DNA from: Mesorhabditis belari
Lineage: Eukaryota; Nematoda; Chromadorea; Rhabditida; Rhabditidae
Direction of reading: 5' to 3'
Length of the DNA: 64,000 nt
NCBI GenBank assembly: GCA_958450365.1
Contig: CAUEEP010000936.1
Coordinates: 2,230,001-2,294,000 of the forward strand
The notes beneath the pieces are model-generated. The model was given only the letters and a program-made list of their open reading frames with translations. It was not told where the DNA came from and did no database searches. The translations under genes and the position numbers were made by a program. Each line of letters starts with the position of its first letter. Within the stretch, counting starts at the first letter, position 1. Below are positions 35,416-47,400 of the stretch, piece by piece.

Positions 35416-38224
35416 TTAATTCTTGGCAAACATAAATCTTTCTTTCAAGAGTTCCAGCTTCATTGATTCGGCCGTTTTCTTGCAAGCAAAAAGTGGGAAA
35501 GTCGCTTGATCATAACTGTTTTTCGGATAAGCCCATGTGCCTGGACGACAACCAGAACATGAAGGGGTTAGGGCAACGATCTGGAATTCATGTTTAAAAG
35601 TTTGAGAAATGAAATTTGAGTTTAGTGAATCTGAATTATCAAAAGAAATTTTAGTTTATCATTTCCCCTTTCAATAGTGAATATATTTCTCGTTTAGGAG
35701 ATGGACTACATGAAATTTTTGGCTCATTCGAATCTTGCTAGTAACAAAACTAGAACATCAACTAAAAGATAAGAAATTGGATCATTTTTAAATGCTTATT
35801 TTATAAAACTTCTCGATTTTCAGGTTTCTAAACTACCAACAATAACCTCATCAACAACTCACCGCTACTCGACCACCACCATTATTCGCACAAATGCTCC
35901 CTCTGAAATTGCTTTTCTTTCCGTCGACCCAATCAACTCCATTATTCTCTTTGTAATATGTGCCACCTAAACTTCCTGAATTAAAGAATTAAGTGCTTTG
36001 ATTACCCGTCAAAATGTAACCCTCAACCGGGCCACCGATTGGTCCAACACAGCCGCGGAGAGCTTGACCTGGAAAGGTTTTTTGGAAAAGGAAAGAAAAT
36101 GTAATAACGAAAAACAACATAACAAACAATAACAAGGCTTGAAAATTGACTTACTTGCCAAAAAGTCTCCCTCAGCTTTGCTCAAAACCGAGGTGAGATG
36201 AGCGTTTCGAGACTCGCAGAAATCCTCGCCTTCATCGTAGGTTTTATTCTCTCCGAACTGAAATTGATTTTGTTTTTCAAACTTCCACAACAAACTTAAC
36301 TTTAAAATATTTTCTAGTTAGAACTGTACTCTTACATTTATGATAACATGTTATATCATGACTCACATAATAGAATGAATCCGTCTGGTCGAAGTAGATC
36401 CACGAGGTAGGGAGTGGGGAGAATGGGTCTGAAAGATTAATGTAAGGAATTAGTTTTTAGCTTATAACTGGAGGTGTAATTACTAAAGTTAGTAAACGAT
36501 AATGTCGAGGAATTTTGTGAAAAATTGAATACCGAAGTAAAGAAGTGAAGAAATTGGCAAGAAAAAGTGGATTGCGGATAGGGGATTGAACCCTCTATCT
36601 TTTGCTTTTGCTTAACCACTGAGCTATCCGGCACCTTAACTTGCCTAGAGAAAGAAGGAACGACAAGGGGGAAGAAGAAAGAAAGAAAGAAAGAAGACGA
36701 ATTCCCAAGCATGCAAAACTTGCTGGTCTAATTGCTAATGGTTCATTCGCATCTGTATAAGCGATTTGCGAAGTTATCAATTAAGATTTTAATTTGATGA
36801 ATGCGTCTTTGCTAATCAACTTGCAAATCGTAAAACAATAAAACTCACTAACGGCACCAGTTGTTGTGGTAGTTCTTGTCGTTGTTGTCGTTGTCGTTGT
36901 AGTGGTGGTTGTCGTAGTTGTGACAGTTGTTGTATCCGCAGCTCTTGTCGACACAACCAATGGAGCACTTGTCGAAGTGGCATCAATCGTTCCATTCACT
37001 TGCATCTCGCAAATCGATGGCAACACCGTCGCACAATCCACCGAGAACCAATACTGGCTCACTGTGTAGACGTAAGCACAACCATTTTGCGATTGTGGCT
37101 CTCCTAAATTTGTTCAATTTGTAAGTAAAAACTTAATCTTTTTACCTGGTGCCCATTTTTGATAAGTGATCGGTTGATTGTCGGACCAAACCCAATCGGT
37201 TGGGCCACCAAATGGGATGTACCGTCTCAAGCCGATGTACGCGTTTTGACCATCAATGTCTGAAAGATTGAATATTTTATAACCAAACTTGAATATAACT
37301 CTATATTTGCATGAAATGTTAAGCAAGAATGTAAACAAACAAAGCACTAAACATTCCGTTTTTTCAAATGTACTCCACATTTGAAAGTTCGTAGTAAAGC
37401 TTTGAGTTAAGCTCATGTTTAGGTCATCTTGTGTGTTTTACACATTAGATCCATAGATATGTAGCTACCTATTTAACTACTGTTACTTATTGTCAATTTA
37501 AATCATAATTTCCGGTCCTTTTATGGGTTGGGGCTGGAAATAGAAAATATGATCGGCGCCGGAATTCGAACCCGCGACCTATCGCTTACCGGGCGAATTT
37601 TTCCAATGAGCTACCCCTACACGTGCCCCATTGCCATCAAGGTAAGACCTGATGCCTTTACTCATAAACCCACGAGTGGTGGCCTCGTTGCTCAAAACGG
37701 CGTTCTCAAAGGCATCCTTCACTCTCACCAGTCTTCCCCCAATCGACGAGCACATTCGCTCGGCATAGCTGATGTCAGTGGCTGAAAATGTTCTGTATAA
37801 AGGTTTCGATAATAAATCTAATATTGGTATGCCCTTCTTGGTTGTAGTTATAAATACGGATATTTGAATATGTAAGCTTTAACACCGATCATTGTCTGAA
37901 AGATTGAATACTTTATGATCAAACTTGAATGTAGATTTACATTTGCATGAAATGTTAAGCAAGTGAAATGTCTAGTCAAGTCAAAACTGAATTTTCTGAA
38001 ATCTGTGGCTAATTTTAAGCTAAACGCAGCTGCAAAAGGTCTTCCAATATATCCAAAACTTGCAATTACTACTAAATTTAGTAAATTTACAACAATCTTC
38101 TAACATTTTTACCTCCATTATTGTAGAAATAGCATTTCCCAGTCTGCGCATTATACAGCGCTCCCGGTGGACAAATACCGTAAACAAGAGAAATCAGAGC
38201 AAAGGCGACAATTTTTGAGGCCAT
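35416..38224 (-). CDS. Secreted C-type lectin with two CTLDs and a Thr-rich linker
   Basis: Nine exons (38113-38224, 37662-37781, 37146-37259, 36849-37103, 36367-36428, 36155-36257, 36006-36068, 35863-35975, 35416-35580) give exactly 369 codons, 368 residues. Signal peptide at residues 1-15. CTLD 1 has its Cys framework, AERMCSSIGGRLV, AYIGLRR and WSDNQPITYQKW, so it lacks the classic EPN/QPD sugar motif. A threonine-rich tract of about 30 residues encoded by ACA/ACG repeats follows. CTLD 2 is divergent (FCESRNAHLTSVLSKAEGDF, GVDWVDGKK, SCSGCRPGTW). Genes of this nematode-expanded family often act in gut or immune secretion, but sugar binding is not assured. Introns hold two SINEs. Confidence 0.85.
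36510..36715 (-). mobile_element. tRNA-derived SINE, family B
   Basis: On the minus strand a pyrimidine tract (CTTTCTTTCTTTCTTTCTTC) leads to an A box (GGATAGCTCAGTGGTTAAGC) and B box (GGGTTCAATCCCC). The CTTTTTCTTGCCAATTTC tail follows. Same order as the copies at 7925 and 22585. In a lectin intron. Confidence 0.65.
37545..37640 (-). mobile_element. tRNA-derived SINE, family C
   Basis: The minus strand carries GGTAGCTCATTGG and GGGTTCGAATTCC beside GGCGCCG, as in the copy at 803-915. In the lectin intron between exons 37662-37781 and 37146-37259. Confidence 0.6.
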
Positions 38225-40157
38225 TTTGAATATTTGAAATCTACAATCTCCATTCCGTTTTATATAACACAATTATCAGCATTGCTTTATCAATATCGTA
38301 AACTTTTTTTTCCAGAGTTTTTCCTCTGACGAGTGAAAGTTTATGAGTCAATCGTTTGTGGAAAAGATAAGCTCTTCTCTTCTCAAATCCAAATCATTTC
38401 CGGGGTTTTATTGCAAATTTACGACAATGATTAGAAAGATCAGATTCAAGAACACGTCTGTTGTTCTTCAAAGATAGGAACAGGGGGTTGTTTGGGGTGA
38501 GTAAGAAGTGTTTCGAGATTGCACTTTGTGATCAAAAATTGGGAATTTAGACACACCCTTTCTGGTGCATCCACCATTTTCTTGGAGCATCAATCGGATG
38601 TCGTGAGAAAACGTGGAGTCTGGAATGCATTAGAAAGGTTGAGTTAATTTTTTGAGCACAAAGTACACTTCAAAGAACAAACCCAAAGTGCTTTACAGTA
38701 CAAAAGTACGCTAGAGAAACAAGATCTTGTCAAATGAATATTCGAAAAAGCTCAATTTTCCCTTTTTTTTCTCGCTCCGGCCATCTGCCATTTTTGACAC
38801 TTTTCTTAATAAGATAAATTGTTAAAAAATTTTCTCGATATTTATTTCGTGAGAAAATAACATCTAGTATCATTTAATAGCAATAGGAATAACAGCAACC
38901 TCTTTTGTGGAACTTTCATAGCCAAAATTGAGCCAAGATTTCTGGGTTCATTTTGAAACTCCGCAAAAAAGGGAAAATTGAGCTCTTGCAAATATCCACT
39001 CGACAATAAGATCTTGCTGTATAAGCTTCTCTAGCGTTATATTTTTGTTGAATGGTAACATCTAGTATCATTTAATAGCTTTTAAAGTAAAGTACCACAA
39101 GTTTGTTTGAAGGAATCCCTTTCTAGATGAAAATATTCTGTGTCAAAAAGTGACAAAAATGCCAGATCGCCAGAGAGAGGTGGACTTGAGCTCATTTGAG
39201 AGCTTGTAAAATGAGTTATAATATACCAATCGGGTTGTAGATAAATGATGCCAGGATGAAGGGCTTCATTTTTCTATATAGCACTTGGCACTTTGGTAAT
39301 AAGTCAGGCATTTGCGAGCAACTTTTCCAAAAAGGTGTCACCTTGTATCCTCGGCTAGGCTATGAATCAGCGTGAAAAATGATTGGAATGCTCCAGAAAC
39401 GGTGGGTTTACAGTTGAGGGCAAAACAAGGAAGTACAATGGCGTTTGATGGCAAAATTGCGTGTTGTACTTTGGCCGGTAAAAACATTTGTATTTTCCAA
39501 ACGAATCCAATTTCATAGTGAATCAATTTTTGGTTACAGATTGCAAAGTTTTTAGGCGCCTTTGGTCAGTTTAGACTGTTGGCTTCAATCGTCTAATAAA
39601 GTCAACTCTTTAATTACCTAGTTTTCCTGAAAATGAAAACTGTAAATCCCAAAGTCCACGTTTCCCTGGCATTCATGAATTGAAAGAATTTTATTCCACA
39701 GATTACCTCCTTTTCAGTTTTTCCCTATTTACCCAAATGGACTCTATTGTTCTCAGAAAATAACGTTAATCCGCATAAAAATGAGACACTTGCTAAGCTA
39801 CAATTTTCGAAAAACATTTGTATTTTCCAAAATTTCTTACAAGATTTGAACTCATTGCAAATTGAGCGGTAAATTGCCACAAAAGTGTCTTTTTTTCAAA
39901 TTTCTTGATTTCTCTTTTCCCTAATGATTTTGAGGTGCTCGGTTGCCCGGGAGAAATCTCGATTCTTTTTTTGATTAGGTTTGCTTTGGATAGGTAAAAA
40001 GGAAAAAAGAAAAGGGACAGGTTGAGTTGGGAATTCGACAAATTTTGCTTTGCTTTTGCGGGTTTTTTTTCGTGTTCTTGGTTTTTATTTCAAAAAACTT
40101 ATATGCAATTTGAAAGTTAACCATTTCTCAAGACCATTTTCAACTTTTCAGTAAAGC
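38225..40157. other. Gene-poor gap with one foldback element
   Basis: The only structure I see is a foldback at about 38706-39037 (GCTAGAGAAACAAGATCTTG and its inverse; AGCTCAATTTTCCC and its inverse) and a repeated ACATCTAGTATCATTTAATA at 38860 and 39059. It separates the divergent lectin (-) and chemoreceptor (+) genes and probably holds both promoters. Confidence 0.5.
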
Positions 40158-43100
40158 ATGGGTCTATTAGACTTCGTCATTTTATTACTTCAAGTTTGCG
40201 GAGTCGGCCTTAATGTGCTATTCTTGGTTACCGTTATTGGAAGACTGTAAGGACATTAAAAAAAGCTGTTTATAATTTCCATCTTATATCCTATAATTTA
40301 TACTTATCCAACCAATTTTAGAACAAGCCGTTGTTTCTTCATCCAACACAGCGTCTCGGTGACAATCTCGAACATTTTGGTCGTTCTCTACAGTGTACTC
40401 CTTGTGTCGAATCCCTTTTATAAAATGGATCAGTGAGTTACAAAACAGTTCTGGAATTCTAGAACAAAACAAAACAAAACTAGATTCGTTGGGATAAGAA
40501 TTACCAGTAAAAAAAACGGATAAAATCAATTTCCTTGCGCAAAAGAAGTACAACATAACCTTAACGTAACTTAGCATTGTCTGATTCATCTAAGAACTTT
40601 GAGCTGATAAATAGAAAATATATAATCTCCATAATACAATTTCAGATCCGATGCCGCCAAACAAGGCAGCGAGACAACATTTTTGTGGGGAACCGGTGTT
40701 TTTGTGCATCTCTTTCAACACTTTGGGATTGTTATACTAGCCATCTCGAGAACAGTGGCACTCACTTTCAAGACACATGTTCAACATCAGGTTTGATCAG
40801 AAAATAAGAAAGGAAATAGGCTTCCTAATGTGAGCTAATAATTTTCCGAGTTTCTCTAAAAATTCAGACTAATTAAACCCAAGTTCTAATTTGTAGACGC
40901 AATAAAATGGATAGCTCTAATCGATTCGCTGGCCCCGAAAACCCCCGGGTACAAATTTCCAGAGCAACAACTTTTTTGTATTATCTACGAGGCAAAAGAA
41001 AAATCACTGTGTAAATGAGGTGTTCTTTGCGCGTTCTTGGCGCGAGGTGTTCTTTGCGCGACCGCGTGATCACTCGCGACCTAGCAAACACATCCGGTAT
41101 AAGAGGCTTCCCTTTTGGAGTCCGTAAAGGGGAAGGGTGAGCGGGTTCTCCTTTTTGGGCGTCACTTTGCCCAAATTTTTGGGATCAATTTTATTCCTGT
41201 ATTTTTTCCCTAAAACTCTGTCAAACCATTGTGTTACCCATACAGCAGCTAAACCGAGAGAATAATGCTATCCAACTACAGGGTGACAAGAAATTACCCT
41301 CCTTAAAATTCAACACATAACTCTTATTATCAGTGAGTAAACAAAAAAAAACCACTTTTGAATATAATGCTATTGGACTCTCAGTAGCATAAAAACAAAT
41401 TATCGTAGAGCTAGGTTTATCCGATATTTTTTGGCATCCATTGGAAGCTTGACATTCAACCTCTCTGGAGCTGCAATTATTTTTTCAGAAAAATGCTTGG
41501 TTTTCAGTTGCCAAAACTCGAATCTATTTCAAATTTTTGTTATGTGTGTTATAAAGACAGTTATGTGTTGAAACTTAAGGACGGGCTATTTCTTGTCACC
41601 CTGTATAAGTTGAACGTCTGGTCATTTTCAATAAATCGATTCAGGTGTGGAGTAATCGTGTTTGTCTGACCGCTTTGTGCATTCAACTCCTTTTCCCGGT
41701 GGCTTTCGTTGCCGTTTTTGCCACCGATGGCCCAGAGATCACCTATGGGAAAACGATGGTCTGGAATAATCGGATACTTTACGTGAGTTTGAAAAAGTAT
41801 GCCAAGCAACAGGTGTTTTTGTTTTTCAGCAACAGATGTTTTTATGCAATTACCCTATTTTTAGGCCGGCTACCGATTCGTGCTCTTTGTGATTTATGTG
41901 GTCACTTCGGGGCTCGCTTTGATTGGAATCACGGCTGGGTTGATCAAAAGGTGATTGAAGGTTTAATTCGTGTACTTTGAGCTCAGAAAAACACATCGCT
42001 TTTGGTGCACCTACTTCTGTATTTCTCATAGCAGCCAAGCGTTATCGTATGAAATAGTTTAGTTACCCAGCTTTTGGCTTTTATTGTACTTTGTACTCTC
42101 AAATCTGCAAACACACCCTTGCTGATGCATTAATTTCTTTACCCTTATTACAGCAACGACTCAATGTCGCAAAAAAAGAACTGGGTACACCAAAAAGGAT
42201 GCGTTTCCATTCAAAGACACAAGAAAATATTTCTCTGCAGATTGGATACAAAAATATACGCATTGAAAGTCACACCTTTCCCACGAATCATATGATCATG
42301 AAAAACACGAAATGTATTCAAAAACTTTAGAAAAGCGATGCTTCGTCAGAAAAGACTTTCGAATGGTTTGTCGATAATTCCCACGAATGATCGCAATGTC
42401 GTGATTCACACCGTGAGAACGAGTGAAGAGCTAAACAGTCAACGTGCGTTTGGAAAAAGCTTATAATTTTGAAAAGTGTTCAACAAAGAAAAAGATAATT
42501 AGCTGACTGATAACTTGAAAAGTGAATGTACCTACCTAAATAGGGTATATCTACCTAAAATTTGCTGATAATCCTATGTTTCAATGAAGTAACTTAACAA
42601 AAATTGGTTGTACTTTGTCCTCTGAAAAACGCGCCCTTTCTTGGGCACTAGATTTTCCTCATTTTTGTTGGCGTTATGAGAAAGATCAAAGCCAAATCGG
42701 CCAAAAAAACTACCAGTTTGTTAAGCTATCAGAAACAGAAGGCACTTTTGAAGCAAAACTGTTCTTAGATTGTAACATCTTGACCGTATTTCTTTTGGTC
42801 GTAAGCATTTCTTCCTGCCTATTCTACGATAAACCAGTTCTCCGAAAATCAATTAAATTTAGCCATCCAATACATGCCGAACACCATTCCGACGCTAAAA
42901 GCTGAAGCCGGATTTAGTGGTAAAAATCTTTTTTCCTCGATTCCAAATTTTCTCATATGTCAGTGATCGTCGGTCTATTGGTGCTCACGAATTTGATCCA
43001 ATTTTTCTTCCTTCAACTCGATTTTCCCTCGGGGGAAAATTATGGCGAGATGGCCTGTACGTTTTTGATTATAAACGAAAACTCAAATTAACAATCAGAT

Positions 43101-43619
43101 CCAAGAAAAATATTTTCCAGTTGTTGCAATGGCCACCTATTTATATCCGGTGGGAATCGTGGCGTTGATCGCGAGTCCGATCATCAAGTACAAATTAAGG
43201 AATGATCGTGGGGTCAGTGAAAAAAGATTACAGTAAAAGAAGGAAAAAAACTTGATCTTACATTGATCAGTTGACTTTTTTTAAGTTTTGCATTTAAGAT
43301 CGATCAATGTTTGGAGTAGTTGTCGTTAATGATATACAGGGTGACCAAAAGTTTGTTTTTCAATTCTCAAATTCAGTTTTAAGATAACCAATAAGACTGA
43401 ACACTTTAGCTTATATTTAAGGAATCTGAAGTGCTTTTAGGTCACAAAAGTCATTAAAATCTCTTGCAGTTGATTTGTCGTCTCTATCGTCGCCTCGCCG
43501 GCCCAACAATGAGAGACGTGGCCGTCCTCCCTCCGCCAATTCCCACCAAAATGGAGCCGAATGCTGGCGTTTCCGCAATTTATCAGCCACGAAGAAATAC
43601 GATCATGAATATGTCTTGA
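40158..43619 (+). CDS. Serpentine chemoreceptor-like GPCR (Srg superfamily, srv/srx-like)
   Basis: Ten exons (40158-40246, 40322-40432, 40646-40790, 41645-41782, 41865-41950, 42331-42443, 42863-42919, 42964-43056, 43121-43212, 43470-43619) sum to exactly 358 codons, 357 residues. Seven hydrophobic segments can be read: FVILLLQVCGVGLNVLFLV, VSVTISNILVVLYSVLL, FQHFGIVILAISR, a fourth around LLFPVAFVAVFA, FVLFVIYVVTSGLALIGI, IVGLLVLTNLIQFFFL and YLYPVGIVALIASPII. ISRTVALTF after helix 3 replaces the DRY box, as in nematode SR receptors. There is no signal peptide and the C-terminal tail is cytosolic (CRLYRRLAG). Ligand unknown. The exact SR class is uncertain. Confidence 0.75.
41278..41608. repeat. 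Foldback element with ACAGGGTGAC ends
   Basis: ACAGGGTGACAAGAAATTAC at the left and its inverse at the right, with AACACATAACT also paired. It lies in the chemoreceptor intron between exons 40646-40790 and 41645-41782. ACAGGGTG also ends the element at 45852 and occurs singly at 43337. Confidence 0.8.
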
Positions 43620-44032
43620 GAGTTTTGTTAGTAGAATCGTTTTCCTCGTTTCTTTGACAATCAACAAAATTCAAGGAGTTAAAAGTTTGAAGTACAGTAC
43701 CCCAGAATTCAAAAATAGACTTTTCAGTAAAAATTCAGTTATTCTTTAACTTTTCTAAATCTTTAAACTCCGCAGATTCACGTTTTTTTGAGTTTTTTTC
43801 TCTCCGATTTGCAACGGTTAGCTTTACAAACTTTTTACGAGTACTCTTTACTTTTGTGATTCATTTTTTGTAAACAAAGTTGTGCTAGGTGTGGATTTCT
43901 TTTCGTTTCAAAGATAAAACCCGGTAAACTTTATTTTGTTTCATAATAAAAATTTACGCTTTTGGCTTTTGGACTGTTTCGAAATACAGGCGCTGAAAGT
44001 GAAAAACGCGGCTGAAAACTAGGTCACACGGC

Positions 44033-44100
44033 GGGGGTATAGCTCAGTGGTAGAGCATTCGACTGCTGAGGGGTTCCCGGTTCAAACCCGGGTGCCCCCT
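44033..44100 (+). pseudogene. tRNA-Cys pseudogene (anticodon-arm deletion)
   Basis: Acceptor (GGGGGTA/TGCCCCC), D arm (GCTC-AGTGGTA-GAGC) and T arm (CCCGG-TTCAAAC-CCGGG) are intact and match nuclear tRNA-Cys. Between D and T arms only ATTCGACTGCTGAGGGGTT remains, four bases short. The GCA anticodon context and the 3' strand of the anticodon stem are broken. The internal A and B boxes look intact, so it may still be transcribed. An assembly error would be the alternative. Confidence 0.75.
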
Positions 44101-44483
44101 CGTGTTTTTTCGACTTGTCATTATTGTCTATTTTCAAAGATCGTTAAAATCTCTCTAAAAATTTTTATCGATCCATTCAAAAAGGCATTTTTCGTCCAGC
44201 CAAAATGTAGGGAATAGGCAAAAGAAACAGGAAGAGAAGTAGAGAAAGTTGCGTTTGCCTTTTTATTGCATAACCAAAACCACAATGTGTGCATTCGAGT
44301 TTTTAGCTATTTTTCGCATCAACATTTTAATTTTGTTTTGGCTATTTTTCATAATTGATCTTTGGGTCAACTGGGCCAATCTTAATTATCGAAATGTAGC
44401 TTATACCAAATGCCAAGCAGTTCTGGTTCTTTTACTTAATTTTTTTATTTCTACTAGTTTTCAAATTACTTCTAGATTGGGTA

Positions 44484-47400
44484 ATGGATTTTCCTGAAGA
44501 GAGTCCCGATTTTGTGGAGTGGCTTTTCGTGACATGCCCCCTATCGAGTATCTATCGATTAGACGGGAAAAAGAGGTGGCAAAGGGCCTTTTTCTGCATG
44601 TAAATTCAAAGTTTTTAGAAAATACATAGTGAAATACACAAAACATGAGCTGGCCGTGAAAGAAAAGGAGATTTTGGAAGGACTCAGTCACCCGAATATT
44701 GTCACTTATTTCGGAACAAAAAAAAAGAGTAGCGAGCTGGGAATTGTGATGGAATTCTGTGAAAGTGGATCACTTTACGAAGGTGGTTTTTGATAATAAA
44801 TACTTTTCCTTTATCGTGCCATTCAAGGAGTGTCAAGGCTGTAAATCCTTTTGTATTTGAGATCAAAAGTAACTGATTGAAAATGTTTTTCAATTTCAAA
44901 ATTTTATGTTTGTTTAAGTTTTATATGCCCTTAACGACTTAAAAAATGTTTACTAACAAGAAAAATTCAGTGATCAACAACCCAAAAGTGATCTACACAG
45001 TAACAACGGTCGTCACCTGGACATCTCAACTCTTTGAAGCGCTTAATTACCTCAAAGGAAAGCACATTGTTCATCGAGATTTGAAACCTCACAAGTAATT
45101 TTTTTTTATTAGCTTTTTCAGGACAAACCTATCTTCGTTGAACGTTTGAATATGCCTAGAGAGCTTTATGGAAATGTATTACCGTTTAAAAATAAAAGTG
45201 ACAAAATTATCGTTTAGTATCTTTCTCACAAAAAACTTTGTGCTGAAACTGGGTGATTTTGGATGTCATCGTTTTGTGGAGAGAACGATTGGATGCATGG
45301 ATGAGACAGGCACTCCCCGGTACATGAGCCCACCAAGCACCAACCAATCCACAAATCTTTCTTCTTCAGATCTTCCTCAAGCCGAATATCAAGTGGGATA
45401 ACCCTTAAATTGCAAGAAAATCATTTGCTATAGATTTCTCACCGAAATGATGTTTATGGTGCCGGACTTGTCGTTTGGGAGATGCTAGAGAGAAGGTGAG
45501 TTGTTACAGTGAGTTGTATATATAGGGTATCCAAAAAAAAATTAAGTTTGCCTCGAATTTCCTAAAAATCTATAGTGGCTCTATAGTGGCTCTTGGCGCC
45601 AGAGTGGCCACCAAGAGCCACTATAGATTTTGAGGAAATTCGACGCAAACTTAATTCTTTTTTTTCGGACAGTCTGTACTTTTAGATAGGCCAAAATTGA
45701 TATTGACGCCTCTATTGTCGATTTCATTTGGACAGTAAATGATTAAATGATTGAACATTGAAACCAAACCAGACTTGCAAGCGGAATACCTACGAACAAC
45801 TATTAACTACTACCATTCACGCTAAAGCAGAAAATTTTTTCACTTTCTTTTGTACAGGGTGCGGCAGGATTATGGAAACTCGGTTTTTCGTCTGTAACTC
45901 TACGTCTATTATTCAATTCCCCTAATTTCATATTTATGTGAAATTTTGAGTTAATTTGTGCCGCCAATTTCAATTTTTAATTCAGAAACACAGTGTTACG
46001 CTTTTTACAGTATTTCGAAGTTCAGAGGTGCCAACCTCTCGACAGAATCGTTTTTTAGCAGGATTTGCACCTATTTTGAAGAATTTCCCGCTTTGTATTT
46101 ACTCATTTTTGCTTTATTAAGAAATAAACTTATCTGGAGCATTTCACATCAGAAGATTTTCAATAATTTCAAAATTTTGAGAGCCAATAGTTGAATTCCC
46201 TGAAAGCTGAGCAGAGCAGCGATCTGCATGGGAACTCCCCAAATCATTCCTGATCTGCTGTCTTGCAAAGTTAATGCATTTATTTTGTGATATTTGTCTA
46301 AATTTAACTGAGGATTGGAAAAAACTAAAAGAATTAGTTGATTTGGGGCCAATTCTTGAGAATTGAAAACTATCGAAAACGATGATTCTGCTGAGAGGTT
46401 GGCACCTCTGAACTCTAAAGAATGTACCACTGTGTTTCTGAACGAAAAATTGAAAATGAAATTTGAAATTTCATATAAAACTAGGCAAATTCAATAATTG
46501 GACGTCGAGTTACAGTCGAAAAATCAAGTTTCCATAATTGTGCGCCACCCTGTAGTGTAGAGTACTAAATACCATAGTTGTGTAGGTTGCTGGGGTGCAT
46601 TATCCCGGACGTCGGGGCACACAAAATCTACAACTATAGCTTCTGTGGGTCACAGATTTGGAAACTAGACATTAAATGCTTCAAGAATCATATTAGTTCT
46701 GAATCGAAGCTTGAATCGAACTCCATGCTTTTCACCTATCTATTGGTTATTAGAAGAAAAATATTAGTTTCAGAGCCGTCCTCTCGGAATACACCAAAAC
46801 GATTCAAGGAGTCGACACGTTTGATCAGTCGGCTTTCTGGTTGGATGTGGTCATGAAAACACGAACAGGAACAGGACCGACACCTCCCGAATGTGTTAAG
46901 AATTTTCAACAATTTGTTGTTAAGTGAGCAGCTGAGTTTCCTTCAAGTGATTCTACAGTTTTTCAGGTGTACCGAATTCGAATATGAAAATCGACCCACT
47001 GCGACGGAAGCCATAAGAGATTTGAAGATGTTTTTGGTAAGTTAAAAATCATGTTCGCTATTTTGAAAAATAAAACTTTTTGTTTATAGGGATGTTTTGA
47101 TGCTTTAATTTCTAAATTTATCGATGACCAAATAGAAAAAGCTATTTCATCTTGAAAAACTTGAACTAAAACAACAGGAGATGTTTTCTAAGAGAGAACA
47201 AAAACCTCAACATATTTTTGGTTATGTTTTTGAATAGTTCTAAACGAATTTATAGCCGATATATATTTATAAAAACAATTTAACAAAGAATTTTGAATTC
47301 AGGAAGATCCTTCGTTGATGAGTCATGATTTCCGTCCATATACCGATGAGCAGCTGGATATTGCGATCCGACCGATCGGCTTCGATGGATCAAAAAGCAA

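Noticed and set aside
36866..37069. Plus-strand frame with a long valine run
   Set aside because: Antisense shadow of the threonine repeat in the lectin gene.
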